Assembly (NCBI GenBank): GCA_028871815.1
Contig: JAGWMJ010000001.1
Coordinates: forward strand, 372,001 to 436,000
Length of the DNA: 64,000 nt
Direction of reading: 5' to 3'
DNA from: Armatimonadota bacterium
GTDB taxonomy: Bacteria; Armatimonadota; Chthonomonadetes; Chthonomonadales; Chthonomonadaceae
Shown here: positions 44,974 through 53,773 of the stretch, in pieces
Layout of the letters: the number at the start of each line of letters is the position of its first letter
How positions within the stretch are numbered: position 1 is the stretch's first letter
Translations under genes and position numbers: made by a program
The notes under the pieces: generated by a model
What the model was told of the DNA's origin: nothing
What the model saw: only the letters and a program-made list of their open reading frames with translations
The model's database searches: none

Positions 44974-45290
44974 GACGTTGGGAATCTACCACGGCGCCGG
45001 GTGAATGTCAATGCCGGCGCGGTGGCTGCCAGCCAGCCAGAAACCGGGTGATCTCGACCCGGGGTGAGCGCACGTCCTGCACCAACGCCGCCAATTGAAC
45101 CCGGGCGCCGACCTTGCCGGCCGACACGCCGTGAGCCGGCTCGTCGGCAATCTAGGCTTGCAGAAACGTGACCAGCTCGGGGCGGTGTGGACTGCTCACC
45201 ACCGCTTACAAATACGAACAAGTGAGCCGGCACGCTGCCGGCTCACTCGTTCTGGAACCCGGATTCCGGAGTGCGGAGGAGTGGAACCCG
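44974..45290. other. Chromosomal intergenic region beside the island junction
   Basis: No full gene is seen. On the minus strand a short run ending HRPELVTFLQA-stop (stop near 45152) could be the end of a lost coding region. Otherwise the stretch holds only the hairpin at 45221-45247. Confidence 0.5.
45221..45247 (-). terminator. Strong hairpin downstream of the 45291 gene
   Basis: A perfect 11-bp stem (AGTGAGCCGGC and GCCGGCTCACT) with a 5-base loop lies 43 bases past the minus-strand stop. The following minus-strand sequence TGTTCGTATTTGT is only moderately T-rich. Confidence 0.6.
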
Positions 45291-46163
45291 CTATGGGGCG
45301 GGCGGCGGCCCGCCCGGTCCACCACCGCGCAGCTTCATGATCCTGTCCATCATCGCTTTCTGCTCCTGCGAATCGTAGTCGGCAGCCGGCAGCTCCTTAT
45401 AGTCGGCCGGAATGGTAAAGAGCGCATCGTCGAGCGGATCGCGCGAGATATCGGTCAACTGCTGCGTCATCTGTTGGCCGTTCGGACCCGTGACGATCAT
45501 ACGGGTGATGATGCCGCCCATCAGGGCCTTCATCTTGTCGATATCGCCGTGCAGCGTGTACGTCATTTTGCACCCGGTTGGTGTGGTGACGTCGCGGCTC
45601 GGCATGAACCGGGCGGGACAGCCGGACGGCAGGGTACCGGGCGCCGACCATACCTCGATCGTAGACGTGCGGTCGGCATCCCCCAGGCAGCCGGATGTCA
45701 CCGAGTGAATGGTGAGCTTCGAATGCGTGCATGGCAGGTTGGCTACGGTTTCCTGGCCGAGGTCCTGCACGGTGAATGTGGTATCGGATTTCCCGGTCAT
45801 CTGTCCGGATTGCGCGCCGGCGCCGCCTCGCATTCCACGGAAACTTTGTGCGGCGAGCGCGGGCGCGCCGACGGGCGCGACCTTATAGATCTTGAGGTTC
45901 GGGTCCAGCGTGTAGGTCTGCTCTTTCGCGCAGAGCGTAAGCGTCACCAGGGTCATGTCCATCGGGCCGAACTTGATGTGCGTTTCGGTGCGCTCGTTAG
46001 CTCCCTTATAGTAGTGAGTAACCGAGATGCCACCGCCGGGTCTGCCGGCGCCCCCGCCGACCTTCATTTCGGTGGTGTACTTCACGTCCGCGTTGGCGCG
46101 CGCCGTGATAGCGATAGCCGCCGCGGCCGCGGCTATTGCCAGCGGGCGGGTGTTAATCCTCAT
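45291..46163 (-). CDS. Secreted protein, DUF4412-like
   Basis: The 290-residue product starts at ATG 46163 behind AGGAGGTTATCG. An N-terminal signal peptide (LAIAAAAAAIAITARANA) precedes VKYTTEMKVGG. The body is strand-rich with TLCAKEQTYTLDPNLKIYKV and ALMGGIITRMIVTGPNGQQ, resembling DUF4412-type periplasmic proteins. The C terminus is LRGGGPGGPPPAP. Function unknown; probably envelope-located. Confidence 0.7.
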   Translation of the reverse strand: MRINTRPLAIAAAAAAIAITARANADVKYTTEMKVGGGAGRPGGGISVTHYYKGANERTETHIKFGPMDMTLVTLTLCAKEQTYTLDPNLKIYKVAPVGAPALAAQSFRGMRGGAGAQSGQMTGKSDTTFTVQDLGQETVANLPCTHSKLTIHSVTSGCLGDADRTSTIEVWSAPGTLPSGCPARFMPSRDVTTPTGCKMTYTLHGDIDKMKALMGGIITRMIVTGPNGQQMTQQLTDISRDPLDDALFTIPADYKELPAADYDSQEQKAMMDRIMKLRGGGPGGPPPAP

Positions 46164-46292
46164 CGATAACCTCCTGGATCGCCAGAGTTGATCTCTATCG
46201 CGGAAGAACGAGGCAGGTCCGTGCGCCAGATTTCGTCACGCCCGGGGCGCTATTCCTGCTTCGAGACGCTGCAATCCGGGGGTTTTTCGGGG

Positions 46293-47552
46293 TCAGAAAT
46301 CCCAATCGGGGCACGGGCGGGGTAAGCGCAGCAGCCGGTCGAGACCCTCGAGCAGCCGATCCGGCGCCTTTAACTTATCGGTGATTGCCAACCCCGTGGC
46401 CGGCTGCACGCCCAGCCACAGCCGCGTAAACGCGCCGACCTCGGCCTGCATGACCGGCAAACCCGGTGCGGTTCCGCGGTGAGCGCTCGATTCCGGCCCG
46501 AACGTAATCACATACTCTCCGGCGCATCCTCGCCACTTTGAAGTTGAGCCGGCTGCGAGGTACTTCTCAATCGGATCTGAGAGCTTCAGGTTAAACCGGA
46601 TGGGCTCACCGCAAACCTGCGTCTTGCTCACGCACGGCTCCAGGTGGTTGATGCGCGCCTGCCAGTAGCCGCGCGCCTCCAATCTGGCCGCAAACTTGCC
46701 GCCCGCTGTGGTGCGGAACCGGGCAAACGGCTGGCTCAGCAGATCCTGCAGCTGGATGCCCGCGGGTTCGGGCATCCGAACCAGATGAATCCGGTCGCCG
46801 AGGGAGCGGATCACCGACATGAGCTCGAGGAACTCTGTTGGCGTGCGCCAGGCCATAAACGGGATGAAGAGCGGCCCAAACTCTGCATTGTCGTCTGTGC
46901 TGAACCATGCCATGTGGGTGATGGCCCCGGAGCCTGGGTCCCGGAAGCCCAATCCGAATGTCGTCGCCGGGTTGTTCATCCAGCCGCCCGAGATGCCGAC
47001 CGGGTGCAGGTTTGTGCCGCCATGTGAGCGTCGCCGCGCCAGACGGCAGGCGTGCACGGCTTTCTGCTCATCGCACGCGATGCGCTGCGGCGGTCGGTGC
47101 GAAACGGGCAGCTGCAGGTCGGCAGGGTTGAACGACGCCCACACCTCGTACGCGCCGGTGCCGAAACCGAGTTCATTGTAGAACCCCTGCTCAAACATGC
47201 CAAGCACCGTAAGAGCCGCGCCTTCCCGAGCGTCGTGCGCCACAAGCTGCGCCGTCAGGCGCCTGGCCAGCCCCTGCTTGCGCGCGATGCGGCTAACTGC
47301 AACACCGGTCACGCAGGCGATGGGCAGCTCCGAGTCAAGGTACTGCATCGCTCCGCGGCATGAGCATGCCAGGGCCTCAGCCGAGCCATCCATCTCCGCA
47401 ACTACAGCCCGGCCGGCCTCCACAACCATGTCGGCATCCGTACCGAGCCCGGAGGGGTCCTGGCTCCAGCCAACTTCCATCCAGATTCGACGGGCGGCGT
47501 CGCGGTCGCGCTTCTTCCTGTACGCGCGTATTGTGGCTGATGGGGCGTTCAT
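46293..47552 (-). CDS. Eis-like GNAT acetyltransferase
   Basis: The 419-residue product has an N-terminal GNAT fold: ITGV-like CVTGVAVSRIARKQGLARRL (acyl-CoA loop R/K-x-x-G-x-A), then FYNELGFGTGAYEVWASF. A second GNAT-like half (FMAWRTPTEFLELMSVIRSL) and a C-terminal SCP2-like region (GAFTRLWLGVQPATGLAI, LLRLPRPCPDWDF) follow. This three-part layout is that of Eis (enhanced intracellular survival) proteins, which acetylate amines such as aminoglycosides or protein lysines. The natural substrate here is unknown. Confidence 0.82.
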   Translation of the reverse strand: MNAPSATIRAYRKKRDRDAARRIWMEVGWSQDPSGLGTDADMVVEAGRAVVAEMDGSAEALACSCRGAMQYLDSELPIACVTGVAVSRIARKQGLARRLTAQLVAHDAREGAALTVLGMFEQGFYNELGFGTGAYEVWASFNPADLQLPVSHRPPQRIACDEQKAVHACRLARRRSHGGTNLHPVGISGGWMNNPATTFGLGFRDPGSGAITHMAWFSTDDNAEFGPLFIPFMAWRTPTEFLELMSVIRSLGDRIHLVRMPEPAGIQLQDLLSQPFARFRTTAGGKFAARLEARGYWQARINHLEPCVSKTQVCGEPIRFNLKLSDPIEKYLAAGSTSKWRGCAGEYVITFGPESSAHRGTAPGLPVMQAEVGAFTRLWLGVQPATGLAITDKLKAPDRLLEGLDRLLRLPRPCPDWDF

Positions 47553-47627
47553 GGAAGCGGTGCGGCAGGTGCCTTAACGAGCAACAGGGGCGGCTGCGCA
47601 GTTTGTGCGCTGCCGCCCCTTGTGAAG

Positions 47628-47708
47628 TGCCGGGGACAGGAGTTGAACCTGCAAGCCGTTAAGCATACGCACCTCAAGCGTACGTGTCTACCATTTCACC
47701 ACCCCGGC
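47628..47708 (-). tRNA. tRNA-Leu (anticodon GAG)
   Basis: 81 bases form a class II cloverleaf: acceptor GCCGGGG with CCCCGGC, anticodon stem TACGC/GCGTA with loop TTGAGGT, an extended variable region, and T arm around GGTTCAACTCC. CCA is not encoded. It lies 13 bases from tRNA-Glu. Confidence 0.93.
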
Positions 47709-47721
47709 ACGTTTTGGGCCG

Positions 47722-47793
47722 TAGGGATACGGGGAATCGAACCCCGGTTTGAGGACTGAAAATCCCCCGTCCTGACCGCTGGACGATATCCCC
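47722..47793 (-). tRNA. tRNA-Glu (anticodon TTC)
   Basis: 72 bases fold as acceptor GGGGATA with TATCCCT, D stem GTCC/GGAC, anticodon loop TTTTCAG and T arm CGGGG-TTCGATT-CCCCG, discriminator A. The first acceptor pair is G-U rather than the usual G-C. Confidence 0.92.
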
Positions 47794-47871
47794 AAAACAA
47801 GCGCCGCCGAATAGCGGTGCCTATTATGGGCGAGCCATGGTGGCAGAGTCAAGCGCTGCCTGTGGCCGCGC

Positions 47872-48558
47872 CTACCGCCCGCCGGTGGCCAGGTTGCCTT
47901 TCTGGATAAACTCCTGCCACAGGTCATCCAGGCTCATTCCGGTGTCATCCTTCCAGAGGTCCGGTGTGTAGGTGTTGGATCGCAGTGCGGCGTTCATCTT
48001 CAGCGCGATGTTCACGTGGTGCGCTTTCTGGATCCAGGCCAGAAAAGCCGCGGCGGTCTTATAGGCATCGGTATAGTGGGCGCGCTGCGGGTTGATGGGC
48101 GGAAGTTTGGCTTTTGGCTCGTAGACGAAGAACCGGACCCAGTCAGCTATTCCCTCCACGAGCCACGAGGGATCGTAGGTGGGATACTGCTGCACCACAT
48201 GCGTCATTTCATGGATGACCATGCCCTTGTCTTCGGGGTGCTGTTCAATCCAATGCGCTGCGATGTGGATGGTGGTCCCGGCGGTGTACGCCACACCCTT
48301 CATATCCTTTACAAACAGCAGGTGGACCTCACCGGGAGGCGTGAATCCTGGCGTGGCCAGCAGCTTCGCCACCTTTGGGTACCACTTCTCAACCAGTTTC
48401 TGGGCCATGGCGGCCCATGCCGCATCGTTGGGAACCTGTGACGTATCGGTTGTGACCACAACCGGTTTCGGGCGCGGCGCCAGCGCGGAAGCAGAGATAG
48501 GACAAACCGCTATAGCGCACATTGCCGAGGCAGCCGCGAGGGCGTGAAGGTACTTCAT
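47872..48558 (-). CDS. Secreted basic-secretory-protein-type metallopeptidase
   Basis: The 228-residue product is taken from ATG 48558, which gives a signal peptide (LHALAAASAMCAIAVCPISA). A farther upstream frame is open but not protein-like. HEMTHVVQQYPTYDPSWLVE contains the HExxH zinc motif, and GIADWVRFF with the LAWIQKAHH and DDLWQEF segments match the BSP (PF04450) family. Known role: secreted peptidase-like proteins of plants and bacteria. Its precise substrate is unknown. Confidence 0.85.
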   Translation of the reverse strand: MKYLHALAAASAMCAIAVCPISASALAPRPKPVVVTTDTSQVPNDAAWAAMAQKLVEKWYPKVAKLLATPGFTPPGEVHLLFVKDMKGVAYTAGTTIHIAAHWIEQHPEDKGMVIHEMTHVVQQYPTYDPSWLVEGIADWVRFFVYEPKAKLPPINPQRAHYTDAYKTAAAFLAWIQKAHHVNIALKMNAALRSNTYTPDLWKDDTGMSLDDLWQEFIQKGNLATGGR

Positions 48559-48898
48559 AATGTGGTGATTGTACCCGTCCCGGCGCTCGCCGCGCCACGA
48601 TGCGGCATCCAACCTCCGGGTGGGCGAGGGCGCTTCTTCGCGTATGTTCGCGCCGCGACCCAGCCTGACGGAGCGGCGTGCGATCCGGCCCGACCGGGCG
48701 CCGGGCATGTTGGGTATACTGTGCCGTCTGTGGCGCGTCGGTGTTTTGCCCGTGTAGGCAGAAGCGGCGCTACAGTTTGCAGAATTGACGGGGGCAACGA
48801 CGCCTACCCAGATGCGTATGCCCCATAACGACCGCTCCGGTCGCGGCGCGTAAAAGCGCTCCGGGGCCGGCGGCGAGTGGCGAAAGGGTTCCACGAGA
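48559..48898. other. Divergent intergenic region before the acyl-CoA operon
   Basis: 340 bases separate the secreted peptidase from the E1 gene. A TATACT (48715-48720) could be a -10 element of the plus-strand operon, but no good -35 lies upstream. I see no ORF worth calling. Confidence 0.4.
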
Positions 48899-50899
48899 AT
48901 GGTCGCTCAAGGCAATCGTGCTGCCCAACCTCTGGCTGTTGGCGCAAGCCCGGCGCACGGAGTTGAACTGCTGAGGCTGATGATGCTCTCTCGCGAGGGC
49001 GACCGGCGCGAAGCGATTCTGATGCGGCAGGGCAAGGGCTGGTTTCAGGTGCCCGGAATGGGGCATGAGGCTATGGCCGCGCTAGCCGCCGAGTTGACGC
49101 CGGACGACATCCTCTTCCCTTTCTATAGAGACCGGGCGCTGGTATTGGCCCGCGGCATGACCACCGAGGATTTGGCGCTGGACTTTCTGGCGCGCCAGGG
49201 ATCCAGCAGCGAGGGCCGGAACATGCCCGCGCACACCTCGGCCAGGGCGCTGAACATCTTCTCCATCGCCACGCCAACCGGGGCGCAGTGCCTGCCCGCG
49301 GTTGGAGCGGCACAGGGGATCAAGCTGAGCGGCTCAAACGCCATTGTGCTCTGCTCGATCGGCGATGCCGCAACCCGCCAGGGCGAGTTTTTTGAAGCGG
49401 TTTGCCAGGCGGTTCAGGATCAGCTTCCGATTGTGTTTGTGGTGGAGGATAACCAGTACGCCATCAGCACGCCAACGGAGCATATGCTGCCGTTCCGGCT
49501 GGATATATTCAACGCGAAGCTCGTTGAGCGCATCAACGGGCGCGTGGTGACCGAAGTTACCGAGCGGTGCGGCGATGCCATTCGGCGCACCCGCGCCGGC
49601 GCCGGGCCGTGCATCCTGTGGTGCGAACTCGATCGGCTTGGGTCGCACACCAGCGCCGACGACCAGCGCGTCTACCGAGCCGCCGACGAGCTGGAAGCCC
49701 TGCCCTTGCGCGACCCGATTCTGCTGTACGGTCAGTACCTGATTTCACAGGGCCAGCTTGACGAGGCCGGACTCGCCACCATGCACGCTGAGGTACTGGA
49801 AGAGGTAGATGCGATTTATGCACGCATCGACCTGGCGCCGTTCCCACCGCCGGCCACGGTCCTTGAGAATGTGCTTGGGGAGGAAGGCAAACCGGGCCCC
49901 ATACCGGCTCAGGCCGACGGTGAAACCGACACCATCGTGGCAGCGGTCAACCGCACGCTGCGTGCCGGTCTGGCTGCCGTGCCGACCATGCTGATGACCG
50001 GTGAAGATATTGAAGATCCAAAGGGCGGCGTCTTCGGCATCACCAAGGGCCTCAGCACCGACTATCCGGATCGTGTCCGCAACTCGGCGCTTGCGGAGGC
50101 GACTATTGTGGGGACGGCGGTTGGTCTGGCCGCCACCGGCTTCCGTCCGGTCTTCGAGATCCAGTTCATCGATTTCATTACGCCGGCGTTCAACCAGCTG
50201 GTGGTTCAGGCGTCCAGTCTGCGCTGGCGCACGGCAGGAACGTGGACCTGCCCGGCGGTGTTTTATGCCCCGTACGGCGCCTATCTGCCCGCCGGCGGCA
50301 TCTGGCACAGCCAGAGCAACGAGGGCTGGTTCGCGCACATCCCGGGCCTTCGCGTTGCGGTGCCCTCCACGCCAGAGGATGCGGCCGGGCTCTTCTGGTC
50401 CGCGCTGCACGATAACGATCCGACGCTGATCCTGGTTCCCAAGCACATATTCCGGGTCCGGATGCCGGTGCGGCCCAACACACCTGTGCCGTTTGGCAAG
50501 GCTTCGATTCGCCGTTCCGGCACCGACGTCACCCTCGTTGCCTGGGGCAACTGCATGGAGATTGCCGAACAGGCTGCCGACGAGGTGGAGAAGCAGGGCG
50601 TCTCGGCAGAGATTGTGGACCTGCGCTCCATTGTGCCCTGCGACTGGCAGACCATCGAGAATTCGCTGCGCAAAACCGGCCGACTTGTGGTGGTTCACGA
50701 AGATACCCGCACCTGCGGCTTCGGCCAGGCAGTGATTGCCGAAATGACTTCCACGCCGGACCGCTTCTTCCTGCTGAATGCGCCGCCGCAGCTGGTCGCG
50801 CGGCCGGACGTCCACATTCCGTTTTGTCCTTCGCTTGAGTTGAGCCTGCTCCCATCGGTGGAACAGGTGGTACAAGCGATACACACCACACTGGAGTAG
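48899..50899 (+). CDS. 2-oxoacid dehydrogenase E1, fused alpha and beta subunits
   Basis: The alpha half of the 666-residue product (residues ~1-320) has the thiamine-diphosphate motif GDAATRQGEFFEAV...EDNQYAIST and the HTSADD loop. The beta half begins near MLMTGEDIEDPKGGVFGITK and continues with FEIQFIDFITPAFNQLV, GGIWHSQSNEGWFAHIPGL and VVHEDTRTCGFG. These are branched-chain-type (BkdA1/A2-like) features. It decarboxylates 2-oxoacids such as 2-oxoisovalerate and reductively acylates E2. The E2 gene follows after 4 bases. Confidence 0.88.
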   Translation: MVAQGNRAAQPLAVGASPAHGVELLRLMMLSREGDRREAILMRQGKGWFQVPGMGHEAMAALAAELTPDDILFPFYRDRALVLARGMTTEDLALDFLARQGSSSEGRNMPAHTSARALNIFSIATPTGAQCLPAVGAAQGIKLSGSNAIVLCSIGDAATRQGEFFEAVCQAVQDQLPIVFVVEDNQYAISTPTEHMLPFRLDIFNAKLVERINGRVVTEVTERCGDAIRRTRAGAGPCILWCELDRLGSHTSADDQRVYRAADELEALPLRDPILLYGQYLISQGQLDEAGLATMHAEVLEEVDAIYARIDLAPFPPPATVLENVLGEEGKPGPIPAQADGETDTIVAAVNRTLRAGLAAVPTMLMTGEDIEDPKGGVFGITKGLSTDYPDRVRNSALAEATIVGTAVGLAATGFRPVFEIQFIDFITPAFNQLVVQASSLRWRTAGTWTCPAVFYAPYGAYLPAGGIWHSQSNEGWFAHIPGLRVAVPSTPEDAAGLFWSALHDNDPTLILVPKHIFRVRMPVRPNTPVPFGKASIRRSGTDVTLVAWGNCMEIAEQAADEVEKQGVSAEIVDLRSIVPCDWQTIENSLRKTGRLVVVHEDTRTCGFGQAVIAEMTSTPDRFFLLNAPPQLVARPDVHIPFCPSLELSLLPSVEQVVQAIHTTLE

Positions 50900-50903
50900 C
50901 CAC

Positions 50904-52055
50904 GTGCCGACTCAGGAAATACTGGTGCCGCAGATGGGCGAAGGCCTGCAGGAGGTGCGAATCCTTAGCTTCGCCAAGAACCCGGGAGATATGATCCGCC
51001 GGGACGAGCTGATCTACAGCATGGAGACCGACAAGGCAACCATGGATGTGGAGTCGCCGTTTTCCGGGACGCTACGACGCTGGCTGGTATCGGAAGGCGA
51101 TATCGTGCCGATCGGCGCGCCGATTGCCGAGGTGGAAGTGGCGGCCGCAACTGCCTCCAGCGCGGCGCAGCCTGCTCCAGCGGCGCCACCGGCAGATGCC
51201 GCGGCGGTGCCGCCGGCCGCCGCTCGACCGGTGCTGCGGGTTGCGCCGCGCACCCGGCAGCACTGTAAAACACTGGGTGTGTCGGAAGAGGAGATGGCGC
51301 TCATTCCCTCCCTATCCGGCACACTGATGCCGGAGGATGTGGATCGCTACCTTGCCCTCCGCGCCCCGGCCGAGGGCCAGAGCAGCTCGGAGTATACCGA
51401 TCACACGCTGTCACAACAGCAGCGGTTGTTGATCTACCACTTCAAACGGAGCGCGCAGACCATTGTCCCCGGCACCATCCGGCGCGTGGTGGAGTGGGGA
51501 TTGGTAAAGTCACGCGTGGGCCAGATCAAGCGTGACCAACCGGAACTGCACGTCTCGGAGTTTCAGTCGTTTGCCTGGGTTGTTGCCCAGGTTTCCAACC
51601 AGCATCCAAAGTTCCGGTCCATCCTGGTGGGCGAGCAGACGCTGCGCGAATATAACAACCTGAACATGGGCGTGGCCGTGTCGCTGCCGGAGGGCAACCT
51701 CACCACGGCGGTGATCCGGGCAGCCAATCAGCTGCCGTATCCGGAGTTTGTGAAGACGCTTCAACAACGCATCCGCGCCGCCCGGGATGGCGCCGACCAG
51801 GCAGACGCGGCCACGCAGCTGCTGTTGACGTACATGGGAGGGTACGGCGTGATTGATGCCGTGCCCGTGTTGGTCGCCCCAGCGATCGCGGTCCTGTTTA
51901 TCGGCGCCGCATTCGAGCAGGAGGGGAAGACGTTGGCCAACACCGTGCTGACCTTTGACCACCGCGTGGTAAATGGCGTGCAGGCCGCGGAGTTTCTGCA
52001 GGCCGTCGGCCAGGCTGCGGAGGAGTTTGGGCGCGATGGGGTGGCCGCATCGTGA
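50904..52055 (+). CDS. 2-oxoacid dehydrogenase E2, dihydrolipoyl acyltransferase
   Basis: The 383-residue product starts at GTG 50904. The lipoyl domain (residues 1-80) has the lipoylated Lys in METDKATMDVESP. An Ala-Pro linker precedes an E1/E3-binding domain (VAPRTRQHCKTLGV). The acyltransferase domain ends in FDHRVVNGVQAAEFL. The catalytic His353 is present, but the usual Asp of DHRxxDG is Asn357. It forms the core of the branched-chain complex and passes the acyl group to CoA. Its stop overlaps the next start. No E3 gene is seen. Confidence 0.88.
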   Translation: MPTQEILVPQMGEGLQEVRILSFAKNPGDMIRRDELIYSMETDKATMDVESPFSGTLRRWLVSEGDIVPIGAPIAEVEVAAATASSAAQPAPAAPPADAAAVPPAAARPVLRVAPRTRQHCKTLGVSEEEMALIPSLSGTLMPEDVDRYLALRAPAEGQSSSEYTDHTLSQQQRLLIYHFKRSAQTIVPGTIRRVVEWGLVKSRVGQIKRDQPELHVSEFQSFAWVVAQVSNQHPKFRSILVGEQTLREYNNLNMGVAVSLPEGNLTTAVIRAANQLPYPEFVKTLQQRIRAARDGADQADAATQLLLTYMGGYGVIDAVPVLVAPAIAVLFIGAAFEQEGKTLANTVLTFDHRVVNGVQAAEFLQAVGQAAEEFGRDGVAAS

Positions 52056-53767
52056 CCGCGGCGCCGGTGACCCGAAACCCGCCCATTGGCGGCGGCTTTC
52101 TGACGATGCCGGCGGATGGAGATCCCGGATTCGCGCCGGAGGATCTCTCGGCGGAAGAGCGCCTGATGGGTCGCACGGCGGCGGAGTTTCTTGCCGGCGA
52201 GGTTCTACCGCAAACCGAACGGATTGAATCGGGCGATACGGCGCTCATGCACGGGCTGATGCAGCAGGCCGGCAGCCTGGGTCTGCTCGCAGGCGATATC
52301 CCGGCGATCTACGGCGGACTCGGCGCGAGCCAGGCCGCCTGCGCGCTGATTGCCGAAAACCTCAACTGGCAGCAATCGTTTGCCCTAACGCACGAAGCCC
52401 ATACGGTAATTGGCACGCTGCCCCTACTCTACTTCGGTTCGGCCGATCAAAAGCGGCGGTACCTGCCGAGTCTGGCGAGTGGCGAATACATCGCATCGTT
52501 TGCGCTGAGCGAAGCCGGATCCGGCTCGGACGCGCTGGCGGCCGCCGCTCGGGCCACCCGCTCGGCGGACGGTAAATCGTACACGCTGACGGGCGAGAAG
52601 ATGTGGATCACCAATACGGCGTTTGCCGGCCTGTTCACCGTATTTGCCCAGGTGGAGGGCAGCGGGTTGACGGCCTTTCTGGTGGAGCGCGATTCCCGCG
52701 GATTTGGCTTTGGGCGTGAAGAGCACAAACTGGGGATGAAGGGGACCTCCACGCGGCGGCTGCTTCTCGATGACGTTTTGGTGCCGGCCGAGAATGCCAT
52801 GGAACCGGGGCGCGGTCACTACGCCGCGCTGTGCGCTCTGAACATGGGCCGAATGCGGCTGGAAGCCGGCGCAACCGGCGGCATCAAGCAGCTTTTAGGC
52901 GCCTGCTGCCGGTATGCGAAGCAGCGCCACACCTTTGGCAAGGCGCTTGCCGAATACGGGCTCATTCTCTCCAAACTCGGCGCCATGGCAGCGGACCTGT
53001 TCGCACTTGAGACCATGGTATACCGGCTGGCCGGGGACCTGGACCGCCTGTTTGCACCGATTGACCCGGACGGAGGGGATGCCGGAGCGAAATACCACCA
53101 CGCCGCGCAGGAGATGGCGCTGGAGTGCAACGCCGTCAAGGTGTTCGGCTCGGAGGCGTACAGCCTGCATGCGGACGAAGCGATCCAGATCCATGGCGGG
53201 AACGGCTATACCGAGGAGTATCCCTTCGCCCGGACGTGGCGCGACCAGCGCCTGCTGCGCATCGGCGAGGGCGCCAACGAGATCGTGCGTGTGGCCCTGA
53301 TCAACCAGCTCGACCGCAGGATCGCCAAAGGCGCCGTGGCGCTGCTCGATGACGATGCGGCCTCTTTCAGCGAGGAGGATCTGGAACGTGCGCTGCGTGG
53401 GATCATCGGCGCCGCACATCGCGAGCTGACGCGCTGCGCGGATGCGATGCATCCCGCCGATGCGCAGGTGGCAACTGCCGCGCTCGCCGACCTGGTGGTG
53501 AGCCTCTACGCCTGCAGCAGCATGCGGATGCGTACCGAGCGCTCCACTGGCGAGCGACGGAGCGTGATGCAACGGCTGCGGGATGCGGCAGAGGACCGCC
53601 TGACGGCAACGGCCACCGGGGCACTTGCCGTGATCCGGCGCACCCTGCCGCAGAACAACCTCGCAACTACCCGGTTGGAGCGACGACGCTCCTTTGGCCC
53701 AAACCCATGCATGCTCCTGCGCCTGGCAGCCGAGGCGTCTCTGGAGCGTGACGGGTACCCGCTGTGA
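52052..53767 (+). CDS. Acyl-CoA dehydrogenase, long (VLCAD/ACAD9-like) form
   Basis: The 571-residue product has a GTG start overlapping the E2 stop. The N-terminal helical domain holds LGLLAGDIPAIYGGLG. The FAD/substrate region has FALSEAGSGSDA and TGEKMWITN. The C-terminal catalytic part has IQIHGGNGYTEEYPFARTWR and RIGEGANEIVRV. The extra ~170 C-terminal residues resemble VLCAD-type enzymes. Likely role: dehydrogenates acyl-CoA in the branched-chain or butyryl pathway. Confidence 0.88.
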   Translation: MTAAPVTRNPPIGGGFLTMPADGDPGFAPEDLSAEERLMGRTAAEFLAGEVLPQTERIESGDTALMHGLMQQAGSLGLLAGDIPAIYGGLGASQAACALIAENLNWQQSFALTHEAHTVIGTLPLLYFGSADQKRRYLPSLASGEYIASFALSEAGSGSDALAAAARATRSADGKSYTLTGEKMWITNTAFAGLFTVFAQVEGSGLTAFLVERDSRGFGFGREEHKLGMKGTSTRRLLLDDVLVPAENAMEPGRGHYAALCALNMGRMRLEAGATGGIKQLLGACCRYAKQRHTFGKALAEYGLILSKLGAMAADLFALETMVYRLAGDLDRLFAPIDPDGGDAGAKYHHAAQEMALECNAVKVFGSEAYSLHADEAIQIHGGNGYTEEYPFARTWRDQRLLRIGEGANEIVRVALINQLDRRIAKGAVALLDDDAASFSEEDLERALRGIIGAAHRELTRCADAMHPADAQVATAALADLVVSLYACSSMRMRTERSTGERRSVMQRLRDAAEDRLTATATGALAVIRRTLPQNNLATTRLERRRSFGPNPCMLLRLAAEASLERDGYPL

Positions 53768-53773
53768 CCCCTT

